A stretch of 64,000 nucleotides of DNA from Emcibacter sp. (lineage in GTDB: Bacteria; Pseudomonadota; Alphaproteobacteria; Sphingomonadales; Emcibacteraceae), in contig JAJFIQ010000028.1 in NCBI GenBank assembly GCA_021774785.1, positions 124,001-188,000 of the forward strand. Direction: 5' to 3'. Both the position numbers and the translations under genes were made by a program. Of the stretch, positions 36,923 through 47,281 are shown one piece after another; positions within the stretch are counted from its first letter, which is position 1; every line of letters begins with the position of its first letter. The notes beneath the pieces were generated by a model, which was given only the letters and a program-made list of their open reading frames with translations, was not told the DNA's origin and did not search any database.

Positions 36923-37804
36923 ATGCTCATCTGGGAAGGTATTGAAGAATTTGTCAGAGTTGTGGAAAAGGGTTCTTTTTCCAAGGCGGCACAGGCCATG
37001 GGTCTGTCCAAATCACATATGTCAAAACATGTGAAAAAACTGGAAAACCGCCTTGATGTGACCCTCATCCACCGCACCACCCGCAAGCTGAAACTAACCA
37101 ATCAGGGTCAGGAGTTTTTCCTGAAATGTCAGACCATCCTCCATGACCTGGAAGAGGCCCGCGCCAGTCTGGTCAATGAAATCACTGATCCCAGGGGACA
37201 TATCCGCCTTACCGTTGCCGGGGCATTTGGTGAAGACTTTCTCAGCCCCGTCATTGCTGAATTTTTGCAGGACTATCCAGATGTTAGTGTCGACATGACA
37301 TTTACCAATCGGCGCGTTGACCTGCTTGAAGAACAATTTGATCTGGCCATCAGATCCGGAATGGATGCTAAAAGTACCGTACTGGATGAAAAACTCTTTT
37401 CCCACCCCCTGATCACAGCGGCAAGCCCCAAGTATCTGGCGAAATGCGGTGTACCCAAAAGCATCAGCGAACTAAAATCCCATAACTGCCTCTGTGGTAC
37501 CCTGCCCCACTGGCGATTTCAGACAGGAGGGCATGTGAGGGAAATTAGCGTTAGTGGCAGTTGGCATTCCAACAACGGCCGCGCCCTTGTCCATGCGGCG
37601 AAGGCTGGACTTGGCATCATTCAAGTGCCGGATTTCTATGTAACCAAAACCCTGGCTAAAGGTCTACTCACAGAAATACTTACGCCTTATCGTGTTGAAA
37701 GCAACAGCTTTTGGGCCATTTATCCCAAAAGCCATCATGTACCGAGAAAATCCCAGATGCTGGTGGAATATATCCGCAGCAAACTAAACCAGCTTTCTTT
37801 TTAA
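36923..37804 (+). CDS. LysR-family transcriptional regulator
   Basis: A 293-residue LysR-type protein. The winged helix occupies residues 1-60 (VEKGSFSKAAQAMGLSKSHM, HVKKLENRLDVTLIHRTTRK) and the effector domain starts at about residue 90 (GHIRLTVAGAFGEDFLSPV). The start codon lacks a strong ribosome site. It is divergent from adhC-fghA and is the obvious candidate to control them, although LysR regulation of this pathway is mostly known from other bacteria. Confidence 0.9.
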   Translation: MLIWEGIEEFVRVVEKGSFSKAAQAMGLSKSHMSKHVKKLENRLDVTLIHRTTRKLKLTNQGQEFFLKCQTILHDLEEARASLVNEITDPRGHIRLTVAGAFGEDFLSPVIAEFLQDYPDVSVDMTFTNRRVDLLEEQFDLAIRSGMDAKSTVLDEKLFSHPLITAASPKYLAKCGVPKSISELKSHNCLCGTLPHWRFQTGGHVREISVSGSWHSNNGRALVHAAKAGLGIIQVPDFYVTKTLAKGLLTEILTPYRVESNSFWAIYPKSHHVPRKSQMLVEYIRSKLNQLSF

Positions 37805-37907
37805 ACTGACGAATCAAGGATATAACTTCTTTGATTTTCATTTCTCCTGAAAAATGGGTCTGATAGAATTTTACATAATAGCTGGCAATAACCAACAATT
37901 TATCCAT

Positions 37908-37933
37908 AGAAAAAGGCGGCAAAAGCCACCTTT
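37908..37933 (-). terminator. Intrinsic terminator after the 764-residue TonB receptor gene
   Basis: On the minus strand AAAGGTGGC and GCCGCCTTT form a 9-bp stem with one G-U pair and a four-base loop, continuing into a T-rich tail, 27 nt after the receptor stop. Confidence 0.65.
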
Positions 37934-37959
37934 ATCAAAATTACAAAATGTGAAATAGC

Positions 37960-40254
37960 CTAGAATTTATACCCTGCCGTAAAGGTAAAAGTTCTTGGGG
38001 CACCAAAGAAGACTGTGATGTTATTTTCCAAGCCCAGTGTCGGGAAGTTATAACCCGCTGTTTTATAGCGTTCATCTGCCAGGTTTTTGCCATGAAGTCC
38101 CGCCGTCCAAGTACCATCTTCACTGGTCCAGACGATGCTGGCATCAAACAGGCTGTAGCCTTCCTGATCAATTTCCGGTACCGCTGTTTCAAACTGGACG
38201 ATTGAGCCTTTGCGTGACCAGCTTCCGGTAACAGAAAGGTCACCCTCTGACAGGGGCACTGTATAGGTAGCTGCCAAAAAGGACATGAACTCCGGCGTAT
38301 TCTGAACCGCACGATCAGCCGCCACATTCACACCATTTAACAGCCATTCATCAATCTTGGCATCCAGAATGCTCACATTTGCCCGTATCACAAGATTGTC
38401 AGTAACAAGAAAGGTGCCTTCAGCCTCAATGCCCTTGATGGTCGCTTTACCGGCATTGGTCACCGTACCGATGAAGTCATCATTTGTGCCATCACCATCC
38501 GTATCAACCGGGAGGGACCCCGGAACCTGCATATCCTCATAATCACTATAAAAAGCAGCAATATTCACCCGCGCCCTGCCATCGGCAAAGGTGGATTTGA
38601 CCCCCACTTCATAGGTCGTGAGATTTTCCGGAGCAAACCCGTTTTCCACGTCCTGACCACCGGGTCCCAGATTGGCACCTCTGGGGTCAAAACTACCCGC
38701 TTTAAAGCCTTTGGAAAAAGACACATATGTGGTTACGTCATCATTGAATGTATAATCTAAAACAACGCGCGGCGTGAATTTCTTAAACGTGCGGCTATTT
38801 TCAAAATCACTGGTCGTTGCGATGGCAACAGCACTGGCATTACCAAAAAATGTAGACGGGGCGCCAAGAAATGTCTGGCGCAGTATATCGGCCGACCGTT
38901 TGTCATTGGTATAACGACCACCAAGCGTCAGGGATAATTCATTGGTCACATCATAACTGAATTCACCAAAAACAGACCAGGCCTTGGTTTCCACAACACC
39001 CCCGGTAAAGGCGGTAAGCTCCGTTCCAAAAGCCACCCGGCCAAGCTGACCCAGCACAACATCAAACTCATTTGACGCTGAGGCATCCAGATAATAAAAG
39101 CCGATCAGACCCTGAAGTTTTTCGCTGGCATAGGCAAGCTGGAATTCCTGACTGAACTGGTCATTATCGTAGATCACCGCCGCATCAAAATCATCGACGG
39201 CCAGACTGTCAAAATCAATAACGGATTCTGTAAAGTCCTCGCGATAAGCCGTAATGGATTTAAACGTAACATTTTCATTGATATTCCATTCCAACAAACC
39301 CTGTATGCCCTTGGCCTTCACTTCGTTATTACCATCAATGCCTGATGTTGAGGCATTGGTATCGGCACCGGCACGGGTATCAAACACATCATCCAGCACC
39401 GGCTGGCCGCCAACAGCCCCAGGATTAGCCCGGTGGCCGTAGCGGGGATTGGAATCATCGTCGGTATAATCACCGGATATGCGGATGAAGACATCCTCTG
39501 ACGGTTCAAATTCAAGGCTGGCACGGAAGGCCAATATCTCTTTATTATAATTCTCGGCACCGGTATCAATATTTTCACCAAAACCATCTCGGTTCAAGGA
39601 GGCAATGGCCCCGCCGATGCGCACTTTATCGCTAAGTGGAACAGAGGCAGAGATCACGCCGTCAACCTGAGTGTAGCTGCCAAAAGAACCCCGAAGCGAC
39701 AGGCTAGGCTCATCGGACAAACGTTTGGTTACATATTTTATGGCCCCCCCAACGGCATTCCGACCATATAATGTTCCTTGCGGCCCGCGTAGAATTTCAA
39801 TTCGTTCCACATCATAAACCTCGAGCAAGGTTCCCTGCGGACGGGCCAGATAAACATCATCCAGATAAATAGCAACGCCCTGCTCAAACCCGGCTAAGGG
39901 GTCCTGCTGTCCCACGCCACGAATAAAAGCTGTCAGCGTTGAATTGGTTGCACGCGAAGCTTCCAGCGTTACACTAGGGGCACTTTGAGCAAGCTCGGTA
40001 ATATCTGAAATACCGCGACGTTCAAGGTCAGCGGCTGTAAAAGCGGTAACGGCTATGGGCACGCTCTGCAAACTTTCATCCCGACGACGTGCGGTCACCG
40101 TGATTTCTTCCAGCGTGATACTTTCTTCTGCTCCATAGACCTTTTGACCGGCCCCCGCTGTCAGCAATATTGCGCCAAGTGAAATTGAGGATAGTAAATT
40201 ATGTGATAGGTGCTTTTTCAACTGTTTTCTCCCAGATTTTCTAACAAAATACAT
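37960..40254 (-). CDS. TonB-dependent outer-membrane receptor (764 residues)
   Basis: Signal sequence ending near GAGQKVYGAEE, TonB box LEEITVTARRRDES, plug domain with VPIAVTAFTAADLERRGISD, LTAFIRGVGQQDPLAG and IEILRGPQGTLYGRNAVGG, and barrel ending in FTFTAGYKF. It belongs to the receptor family typical of marine alphaproteobacteria and sphingomonads. Its gene is divergent from the GntP permease and 3-hydroxybutyrate-oligomer hydrolase genes and shares a 109-nt regulatory region with them. It may therefore bring the same class of compounds across the outer membrane; this is inference from position only. Confidence 0.9.
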   Translation of the reverse strand: MYFVRKSGRKQLKKHLSHNLLSSISLGAILLTAGAGQKVYGAEESITLEEITVTARRRDESLQSVPIAVTAFTAADLERRGISDITELAQSAPSVTLEASRATNSTLTAFIRGVGQQDPLAGFEQGVAIYLDDVYLARPQGTLLEVYDVERIEILRGPQGTLYGRNAVGGAIKYVTKRLSDEPSLSLRGSFGSYTQVDGVISASVPLSDKVRIGGAIASLNRDGFGENIDTGAENYNKEILAFRASLEFEPSEDVFIRISGDYTDDDSNPRYGHRANPGAVGGQPVLDDVFDTRAGADTNASTSGIDGNNEVKAKGIQGLLEWNINENVTFKSITAYREDFTESVIDFDSLAVDDFDAAVIYDNDQFSQEFQLAYASEKLQGLIGFYYLDASASNEFDVVLGQLGRVAFGTELTAFTGGVVETKAWSVFGEFSYDVTNELSLTLGGRYTNDKRSADILRQTFLGAPSTFFGNASAVAIATTSDFENSRTFKKFTPRVVLDYTFNDDVTTYVSFSKGFKAGSFDPRGANLGPGGQDVENGFAPENLTTYEVGVKSTFADGRARVNIAAFYSDYEDMQVPGSLPVDTDGDGTNDDFIGTVTNAGKATIKGIEAEGTFLVTDNLVIRANVSILDAKIDEWLLNGVNVAADRAVQNTPEFMSFLAATYTVPLSEGDLSVTGSWSRKGSIVQFETAVPEIDQEGYSLFDASIVWTSEDGTWTAGLHGKNLADERYKTAGYNFPTLGLENNITVFFGAPRTFTFTAGYKF

Positions 40255-40296
40255 ATATTCACAAACATGCGAACCATTTATTTCTTACAAACTAGC

Positions 40297-40312
40297 ATGA
40301 TCAACCGATCAT
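40297..40312. promoter_or_regulatory. Inverted repeat between the TonB receptor and GntP genes
   Basis: ATGATC and GATCAT flank an AACC spacer, forming a 16-bp dyad in the divergent intergenic region. A second, smaller palindrome GACCATGGTC follows at about 40322. Either could bind a regulator controlling both directions; no regulator gene is adjacent. Confidence 0.35.
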
Positions 40313-40363
40313 GTGACCATAGACCATGGTCCATATAGCCTAATCTCCTCAAAATCCGTCATT

Positions 40364-41749
40364 ATGTCCTATGAATTACGGGAATTTTTGGATTATCCTG
40401 TTGAAATCTATGAATTATTTGGGAATATCATGATTGAAGCTTTAAGTATGGTTGGCCTGATTGGGGGGTTATCATTACTCGTATATTTAACCATTCGCGG
40501 TGTAAATATAATGATTGCAGGGCCATTATCGGCATTTTTTGTTGCGGTAATGGGCGGCCTTGCTCTGCTGCCCCAACTAGCCGACCCCGGACAGGCCAAT
40601 TATATCGGTAGCTATATGGATGGCTTTTCCGGTTTTATCTTTTCATGGTTCCCTATTTTCATTCTGGGTGCCATTTTTGGCAAGGTCATGGAAGACTGTG
40701 GTGCAGCCGACAGTATTTCCCACTGGATCGTCGGAAAACTGGGCCTAAAGCATGCTGTCTTTGCCATTGTTGCCGCCTGTGCCGTGATGACATATGGCGG
40801 GGTTAGTCTGTTTGTGGTGGCTTTTTCCGTCTATCCCATGGCACTCAGCCTGTTTAAACAGGCTAATCTACCGCGCCGCTTCATTCCGGCGGCTATGGCT
40901 TTCGGATCCGTGACTTTCACCATGACATCCGCAGGATCACCAGAAATACAGAATGTCATTCCCATTAAATTCCTAGGCACAACACTATATTCCGGCTGGC
41001 AGGTCAGCATCGTAGTGGCCCTGTTCATGGCCAGCTTCGGCTTCTGGTGGTTACGGCGTATGATCACGAAAGCGATCACAGCGGGTGAATGTTATGATGA
41101 GCGCGCCAATGATCCGGTGATAGAGCAGAATGGCAACCTGCCCAATCCTTTCCTGAGCATGCTACCGCTTGTTATGGTTTTAGGTGTTTCCTTTGCTTTC
41201 CACGATACGTTAAAACAATCAGCACTTCTAATCGCGCTCACCTGCGGGGTGCTCAGTAGCATTATCATAAACTGGAAAGCCTTTAAAAATCTGGAAGGGG
41301 CATTATCTGCGGGAACAGCCGGCGCCTTGATTGCCATTGGCAATACCTCTGCCGTTGTTGGGTTTGGCACTGTTGCCAAAGCTTCCCCGGCTTTTGCGGT
41401 AGTGGTGGATGCCATGACCAGTCTTCCGGGTCATGAATTGATTGGTGCTGCCGTTGCCGTAAGCGTCATTGCCGGCCTGACCGGGTCAGCATCCGGCGGA
41501 CAGTCTATCGCGCTGCCTGTGCTCGCACCACATTATCTGGATTTGGGGGTTGACCCGGATGCGCTTCACAGGGTTGTTGCCATTTCATCAGGGGCACTGG
41601 ATAGTCTGCCCCATAACGGGTATGTTGTCACAACCATCAGAGCCATTTGCGGTGAAAAACACAAAGATGCCTACGGCCCCCTTGCGGCCCTGACAGTAGT
41701 TGTGCCAGTGTTGGGTGTAATATTAGCCATAGGATTATTTCTGATATGA
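40364..41749 (+). CDS. GntP-family permease (probable 3-hydroxybutyrate transporter)
   Basis: Inner-membrane permease of about 461 residues with 12-13 hydrophobic segments. Motifs such as AVMTYGGVSLFVVAFSVYPM, TMTSAGSPEIQNVIP and GSASGGQSIALPVLAPHY place it in the gluconate/hydroxybutyrate permease group. It overlaps the next gene, a 3-hydroxybutyrate-oligomer hydrolase, by four bases, which argues for 3-hydroxybutyrate or related hydroxy acids as substrate. The start is uncertain: GTG at 40313, ATG at 40364 and ATG at 40430 (just before the first helix) are all in frame, with no convincing ribosome site. Confidence 0.85.
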   Translation: MSYELREFLDYPVEIYELFGNIMIEALSMVGLIGGLSLLVYLTIRGVNIMIAGPLSAFFVAVMGGLALLPQLADPGQANYIGSYMDGFSGFIFSWFPIFILGAIFGKVMEDCGAADSISHWIVGKLGLKHAVFAIVAACAVMTYGGVSLFVVAFSVYPMALSLFKQANLPRRFIPAAMAFGSVTFTMTSAGSPEIQNVIPIKFLGTTLYSGWQVSIVVALFMASFGFWWLRRMITKAITAGECYDERANDPVIEQNGNLPNPFLSMLPLVMVLGVSFAFHDTLKQSALLIALTCGVLSSIIINWKAFKNLEGALSAGTAGALIAIGNTSAVVGFGTVAKASPAFAVVVDAMTSLPGHELIGAAVAVSVIAGLTGSASGGQSIALPVLAPHYLDLGVDPDALHRVVAISSGALDSLPHNGYVVTTIRAICGEKHKDAYGPLAALTVVVPVLGVILAIGLFLI

Positions 41750-43767
41750 AAAAAATTCCTCTTATAATTTCCATCAGCGTTATGGGGCCATCTCTGGCAG
41801 CTTGTGACATGAATGACAATGATGCCATACTAGCGCCGGATTTCCTCGTTGGCGAGATGGTACGCGTCCAGTATGATGGTATATCTAATGACCTGCTAAC
41901 CGGCGGACTTGGGGTCAAGGGACTTCAATCTCCTACACCACCCGTTTTTCAAAATGCGGAAGAACCGACACCCGCAGAACTCCGAACCTATGCCATCCAT
42001 ACCAATTATCGGGCATTGAACGATACAACAACCGCAGGGGGGTTTGGCCGCCTGTATGGTCCAAATGTGAATAACAAAAACAGGCTAGGCAAAATTGCAG
42101 GGGTTGAATATCTTAGCTTCATGAAACTGGATGCCGATCATCAGAATGTTACGCTTATGGTTCAGATTCCCGATAATTTTGATACGGACCATCCCTGCCT
42201 GATCACGGGGCCATCCTCAGGGTCGCGAGGCATATATGGAGCCATCGGAACTGTCGGCGAATGGGCATTGAACAAAGGCTGTGCCGTCACCTATACAGAT
42301 AAAGGCACCGGAACCGGATTTCATTATCTGACCAGTGGCAAGGTCTTTGATCTACAGGGACAATTAATTGATGCGGTCACGGCGGGTAACCGGTCTAGCT
42401 TCACCCTGCCCCTCACCCCTGAATTAAGGGAATATAACGAAAAATATCCCCATCGGGTCGCGACACAGCATGCCCATTCCGGATTGAATGATGAGCAGAA
42501 CTGGGGGCAATATGTTCTCTCCTCCATTAAATTTGCCTTTTATGTGTTGAATAAAGAACTGGCTGCGACCAAAAATAAATTTACCCCTGAGAATACACTT
42601 GTTATCAGTTCCAGTATTTCACAGGGCGGTCACAGCTCTCTGTTAGCGGCTGAACAGGACAGGCAAGGATTGATTGACGCCGTAGCTGTGGCAGAACCCA
42701 ATATCCCGTTACCCAGAAGTAACGAATTTGCCATTCAAATGGGAAATCAGGAGCCAATCACAAACCACAGCAGTCCCCTATATGACTACAGCACACTGTT
42801 AAATCTGTATCAACCCTGCGCGATTTTGAGTGATGATATTCTGAATGCCCCTTTTGGGGCGGGGTCTAATCCCGCAGCCAAGAAAGTTCTAACAGACCAT
42901 TGCGGTCTTTTGCATACACGGGGACTATTAACTGCCGATACCGCCCCAGGACAAATTGAACAATCCGTTACAAAAATCCGTGAAATGGGCTTACTTGATG
43001 AAACGCTTGTCTTGGGACCAGTGAATGTCGCAATCAAATTATGGCCCGCCATTGCCGTAAATTATGCTAATGCTTATGGTCGTTTCTCCGTGACAGACAA
43101 CCTGTGCGGTATGAGTTATGCCAAACTTGATGCATCGGGACAGGGGGTTGCTCAAAGTCAGGCGGAAATGACGTCCGTCTTTTCAAAATCCAGTGGCGTC
43201 GCCCCAGTTGCCGGACTGGCCTTTGCCCCGACAGAATTAAAACTGCCCATTGATTATGCCATTTGCTACCGAAATTTTATAACCGACACAACAAATCAGG
43301 CCAAGCGTGTGCAAAAGGGAATTGAAGAAACCAACCATACCGCTGATCTGCAGGGAAAACCAACAATCATTGTCCACGGCCAGTCTGATGCCCTTGTCCA
43401 TGTGAACCATTCATCACGGGCATATCTAGGACTGAACCATCTGGTAGAAGGGGTAAATAGCAATCTGCATTATTATGAAATCAGCAATGCCCATCATTTT
43501 GATGCTTTCAATGCGCTGCCCGGATTTAACAGCCGCTTTATTCCATTACATCATTATTTAATGACCTCACTTGATCTGATGTATGATCATATGACCAAAG
43601 GTACGGCTTTACCCGATAGTCAGATAGTCTGGACCCTGCCCCGAAAACAACAAGAAAATGGCACGGTGGAAGATTTAAGTGAAAAACATATGCCCGGAAT
43701 TTTGCAGACTCCCGAACTATCCCGTATTAAGATTGAACAAGGAATAATTAAAATTCCTGTAAAATAG
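41746..43767 (+). CDS. 3-Hydroxybutyrate-oligomer hydrolase family lipoprotein
   Basis: A 673-residue exported hydrolase. The N-terminus has a lipoprotein-like signal (MGPSLAACD). Conserved segments include HPCLITGPSSGSRGIYGAIG, KGCAVTYTDKGTGTGFHY, the probable nucleophile motif VISSSISQGGHSSLLAA near residue 288, and HGQSDALVHVNHSSRAY then ISNAHHFDAFN for the acid and His. The combination matches the 3HB-oligomer hydrolase family that cleaves short PHB fragments. It begins inside the permease stop codon and ends 8 nt before the sensor kinase gene, so permease, hydrolase and kinase form one operon. Confidence 0.88.
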   Translation: MKKIPLIISISVMGPSLAACDMNDNDAILAPDFLVGEMVRVQYDGISNDLLTGGLGVKGLQSPTPPVFQNAEEPTPAELRTYAIHTNYRALNDTTTAGGFGRLYGPNVNNKNRLGKIAGVEYLSFMKLDADHQNVTLMVQIPDNFDTDHPCLITGPSSGSRGIYGAIGTVGEWALNKGCAVTYTDKGTGTGFHYLTSGKVFDLQGQLIDAVTAGNRSSFTLPLTPELREYNEKYPHRVATQHAHSGLNDEQNWGQYVLSSIKFAFYVLNKELAATKNKFTPENTLVISSSISQGGHSSLLAAEQDRQGLIDAVAVAEPNIPLPRSNEFAIQMGNQEPITNHSSPLYDYSTLLNLYQPCAILSDDILNAPFGAGSNPAAKKVLTDHCGLLHTRGLLTADTAPGQIEQSVTKIREMGLLDETLVLGPVNVAIKLWPAIAVNYANAYGRFSVTDNLCGMSYAKLDASGQGVAQSQAEMTSVFSKSSGVAPVAGLAFAPTELKLPIDYAICYRNFITDTTNQAKRVQKGIEETNHTADLQGKPTIIVHGQSDALVHVNHSSRAYLGLNHLVEGVNSNLHYYEISNAHHFDAFNALPGFNSRFIPLHHYLMTSLDLMYDHMTKGTALPDSQIVWTLPRKQQENGTVEDLSEKHMPGILQTPELSRIKIEQGIIKIPVK

Positions 43768-43775
43768 GAATTATT

Positions 43776-46700
43776 ATGCTCCAGAACTGGGTCATCATTA
43801 CAGTTTCATTAGGTTACGTTGGTTTGTTATTTGCCATCGCCTATTATGGTGACAAACGCTCGGCAGAGCGGCCTCAGAATAAATATAGGGCAATAATATA
43901 TAGCCTGACATTAGCAGTATATTGTACCTCATGGGCCTTTTACGGTACATCTGGGCAAACTGCCGCGACAGGCTGGATCATGGCACCCACCTATCTGGGC
44001 TCAATATTGGTTCTTGTATTGGGATGGCCGTTCCTGATAAAATTAATTACCGTCAGCAAGAAACAGAATATTACCTCTGTGGCCGACTTTCTTTCGTCCC
44101 GTTATGGCAAGTCACAACAGCTGGCTATTCTGGTGAGCTTTGTCGCGGCAATGGGGGTCGTGCCCTATATCGCGTTGCAGTTAAAGGCGGTTTCGACCAG
44201 TTACAATGTGCTGACAGGCAAAGTGGTTCAAGGGTTTGGCAGTATTTCCCTATGGGAAGATACAGCCATTTTTGTGGCGGCTCTGATGGCCCTTTTTACC
44301 ATTTTATTCGGCACACGGAATATCAAATCCAACGAACATCACGAAGGCATGATGCTCGCCATTGCCTTTGAATCTATTGTCAAACTGGCGGCTTTTACCA
44401 TTGTGGGCCTTTTTATCACTTATGGCTTGTTTAGTGGTTTTGGCGATATATCCACACGGGTAGCTGAAAATTCGGACATTCAGGAAATTTTCAAAACCGG
44501 AAACCAGAACAGCAGCTTCCTGACATCAATTGTTCTGGGTATGGCGGCCATATTCTGTTTGCCCCGGCAGTTTCATGTCCTTGTTGTTGAAAATTCTGAA
44601 CCGGGGGATATTCGCCTTACCCGTTGGTTATTTCCCATCTATCTGTTGGGAATGAGCCTGTTTATTTTCCCGGTGGCTGCTGCGGGATTATTAACTCCCG
44701 CTGCCGGATCTAATCAGGATTTTTATATTCTGACCCTGCCTCTCACTGTTGGTCGCACGGACTTGGCACTACTTGCTTTCATCGGCGGCCTGTCAGCCGC
44801 CACCAGCATGGTCATCGTCGGGGCAGTGGCGCTGAGCACTATGGTTTCCAACGATGTGATCATGCCGATCATCCTGCGCATGAAGTGGTTGAAGCTAGAT
44901 GAGCGAAAAGACATCAGTTGGATGCTTTTACTGATCAGGCGGATCACCATTATCGCTATTATGTTTCTGGCTTATTTCTATTACCGGATGGTGGTAAGTT
45001 TTGATGCGCTGGCTTCTATCGGTCTTCTGTCCATGGTGTTGGCGGCACAATTTGCACCATCCATTGTCGGTGGGCTTTATTGGAAAGATGCCACTCATAA
45101 AGGGGCCATAGCAGGGCTTTGCGCCGGTTTTCTGATCTGGTGCTATACACTTCTTATACCGCTTATCGTCCGGGCGGGCTGGATTCCTTCCAACATTTTA
45201 AATGACGGTTTGTTTGGCAGTAGCTTTCTTCTGCCGGAAAGCCTGTTCGGCATATCGGGTCTTAGTCATGTCACCCACGGATTGATTTGGAGTTTGGGAT
45301 TTAATCTATTTTGTTTTATCCTCATATCACGGCTAAGCCGCCATAGCCTGATTGAGCATATTCAGGCGGCAACCTATGTGGATAGCGGGTTTGACAGCAA
45401 AAAAGAACAAAGCCTGTTGATCCGTTCATCTGCCAAAGCATCAGACCTGATGGCACTGGGCGAACGGTTTGTCGGGACAGTACATGCCCGTCAGGCTTTC
45501 TCAAATTTTGCCGCCGAACGAAACGAAACGCTGTCTCCAAACAGTCTGGCCCATGATGATTTAATCATATTTACCGAGCATCTTCTGGCCGGTGTCATTG
45601 GTTCCGCCACTGCGCGGGTGGTGATCAACACCAGCCTACAGGGACAGGACATGAAACTGGATGATTTTGTTTCCATCGTGGATGAAGCCTCCGAAGTCTT
45701 TCGGTCCAACCGGACCCTATTGCAAAAATCACTGGAGAATATCAATGTTGGCATCAGTGTGGTTGACAAGGACCTTCATCTGGTGGCCTGGAACAGACGA
45801 TATCTGGAAATGTTCAATTACCCGGAGGGGCTGATTTACGCTGGACGCTTTGTGGGCGATGTATTGAGATATAATGCAGAGCAGGGTTATTTTGGTACTC
45901 ATGACGTTGACCAGCAGGTCCAGAAACGGCTTGATCACCTATACAGAGGTACGGAATATGATTATGAACGTACACTCGCTAATGGTACCGTTATTGAATT
46001 CCACGGACATCCTCTGCCCGGCGGGGGGTTTGTCACCAGTTACAGCGATATTACCATTCATAAACAAGCCGCCGAAGCCCTGCTAAAGGCTAATGAGCTT
46101 CTGGAACAAAGGGTGACAGAGCGCACCCATGAGCTTGAAGCTGCCAAGGCTGAAGCTGAAGAAGCCAATATCAGCAAAACCCGCTTTCTCGCTGCCGCAA
46201 GTCACGACCTGTTGCAGCCCCTTAATGCCGCCCGGCTCTTTACCTCAGCCCTCTCAGAAAAAAACGCCGATGGTAATATCTCACCGCTGATAGCCCATCT
46301 GGGTAGTAGCCTGAATGCAGTTGAAGGACTGCTTGACGGTTTGCTGGAAATTTCAAGACTGGACGCTGGGGTATTGCAACCACAATTAATCAACTTCACC
46401 ATTGATACCCTGTTACATGAACTTGGTCTTGAGTTTACCGCCATTGCCCGGGACCGGGGCATTGACTTTAAAATGATCCCGTCCAGCATAATTGTTCATA
46501 GCGACCCGAAACTTCTGAGAAGGGTTTTGCAGAATTTTATCAGCAACGCCATTCGCTATACCAGTAAGGGTCGCGTTCTACTGGGATGCCGCAGGCGAAA
46601 AAACAACCAATTAGAAATACAGGTTTGGGACACAGGTTACGGAATTTCTGGAAATAAACTTGATGAAATATTCATAGAATTCAAACAGTTAAAAAACAAC

Positions 46701-47276
46701 CCAGAAAGCAAGGAACAAGGGTTGGGTCTGGGGCTTGCCATCGTGGAACGTATTTGCCGATTGCTTGGTCATACCCTGAATGTCAATTCCACATTGGGAC
46801 AAGGGTCTATTTTTAGTGTCACTTTGCCCTTTGGTAAACAGAACCAAAAAGTCCCGCTTCATATTGTCACACCAAAAAAACGTCCAAATAGCAGTCTCGA
46901 TTTTTCAAACCTCAGGGTTCTTTGTATCGATAATGATCCGGATATTCTAACCGGGATGGAGGTTTTATTGTCCAATTGGGGTTGTACGGTCGTTTGCTGT
47001 CATTCATTAACGGAGGTTAACAGCAAATCTAATGGTTTTATACCCGATATTATTCTGGCTGATTATCACCTTGATAACAGGGAAACAGGAATAAATACGA
47101 TGGATACCCTTCGGTCCAGACTGGACCCGGCACCACCCGGCATTATCATTTCCGCTGACCATACAGAAGAAGTTAAAAATAATGCCGAAACCAGGGGTTA
47201 TAAATTCCTGCACAAGCCTGTCAAATCAGCGGCCCTAAGGGCACTAATTAGCAGCCAGCTGCTCTACCGGAAATAA
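43776..47276 (+). CDS. Symporter-fused hybrid sensor histidine kinase (CrbS/MxtR-like)
   Basis: Large membrane sensor of 1166 residues. Residues 1-520 form an SSS-type transporter domain with about 13 helices (SVADFLSSRYGKSQQ, FCLPRQFHVLVVEN, GLSAATSMVIVGAVALST). Residues about 650-765 form a PAS domain (NINVGISVVDKDLHLVAWN), then a coiled coil, HisKA with the phospho-acceptor His810 in AAASHDLLQPLNAARLF, HATPase (NFISNAIRYTSKG, GLGLGLAIVERI) and a C-terminal receiver with Asp1096 in DIILADYHLD. The architecture equals CrbS-type kinases that govern acetate and short-chain acid use. A partner LuxR response regulator gene faces it. Confidence 0.93.
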   Translation: MLQNWVIITVSLGYVGLLFAIAYYGDKRSAERPQNKYRAIIYSLTLAVYCTSWAFYGTSGQTAATGWIMAPTYLGSILVLVLGWPFLIKLITVSKKQNITSVADFLSSRYGKSQQLAILVSFVAAMGVVPYIALQLKAVSTSYNVLTGKVVQGFGSISLWEDTAIFVAALMALFTILFGTRNIKSNEHHEGMMLAIAFESIVKLAAFTIVGLFITYGLFSGFGDISTRVAENSDIQEIFKTGNQNSSFLTSIVLGMAAIFCLPRQFHVLVVENSEPGDIRLTRWLFPIYLLGMSLFIFPVAAAGLLTPAAGSNQDFYILTLPLTVGRTDLALLAFIGGLSAATSMVIVGAVALSTMVSNDVIMPIILRMKWLKLDERKDISWMLLLIRRITIIAIMFLAYFYYRMVVSFDALASIGLLSMVLAAQFAPSIVGGLYWKDATHKGAIAGLCAGFLIWCYTLLIPLIVRAGWIPSNILNDGLFGSSFLLPESLFGISGLSHVTHGLIWSLGFNLFCFILISRLSRHSLIEHIQAATYVDSGFDSKKEQSLLIRSSAKASDLMALGERFVGTVHARQAFSNFAAERNETLSPNSLAHDDLIIFTEHLLAGVIGSATARVVINTSLQGQDMKLDDFVSIVDEASEVFRSNRTLLQKSLENINVGISVVDKDLHLVAWNRRYLEMFNYPEGLIYAGRFVGDVLRYNAEQGYFGTHDVDQQVQKRLDHLYRGTEYDYERTLANGTVIEFHGHPLPGGGFVTSYSDITIHKQAAEALLKANELLEQRVTERTHELEAAKAEAEEANISKTRFLAAASHDLLQPLNAARLFTSALSEKNADGNISPLIAHLGSSLNAVEGLLDGLLEISRLDAGVLQPQLINFTIDTLLHELGLEFTAIARDRGIDFKMIPSSIIVHSDPKLLRRVLQNFISNAIRYTSKGRVLLGCRRRKNNQLEIQVWDTGYGISGNKLDEIFIEFKQLKNNPESKEQGLGLGLAIVERICRLLGHTLNVNSTLGQGSIFSVTLPFGKQNQKVPLHIVTPKKRPNSSLDFSNLRVLCIDNDPDILTGMEVLLSNWGCTVVCCHSLTEVNSKSNGFIPDIILADYHLDNRETGINTMDTLRSRLDPAPPGIIISADHTEEVKNNAETRGYKFLHKPVKSAALRALISSQLLYRK

Positions 47277-47281
47277 ACTTT

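Noticed and set aside
40313-40363. GTG at 40313 as start of the GntP permease
   Set aside because: The extra residues are hydrophilic and not family-like, there is no ribosome site, and the stretch overlaps the likely divergent control region.
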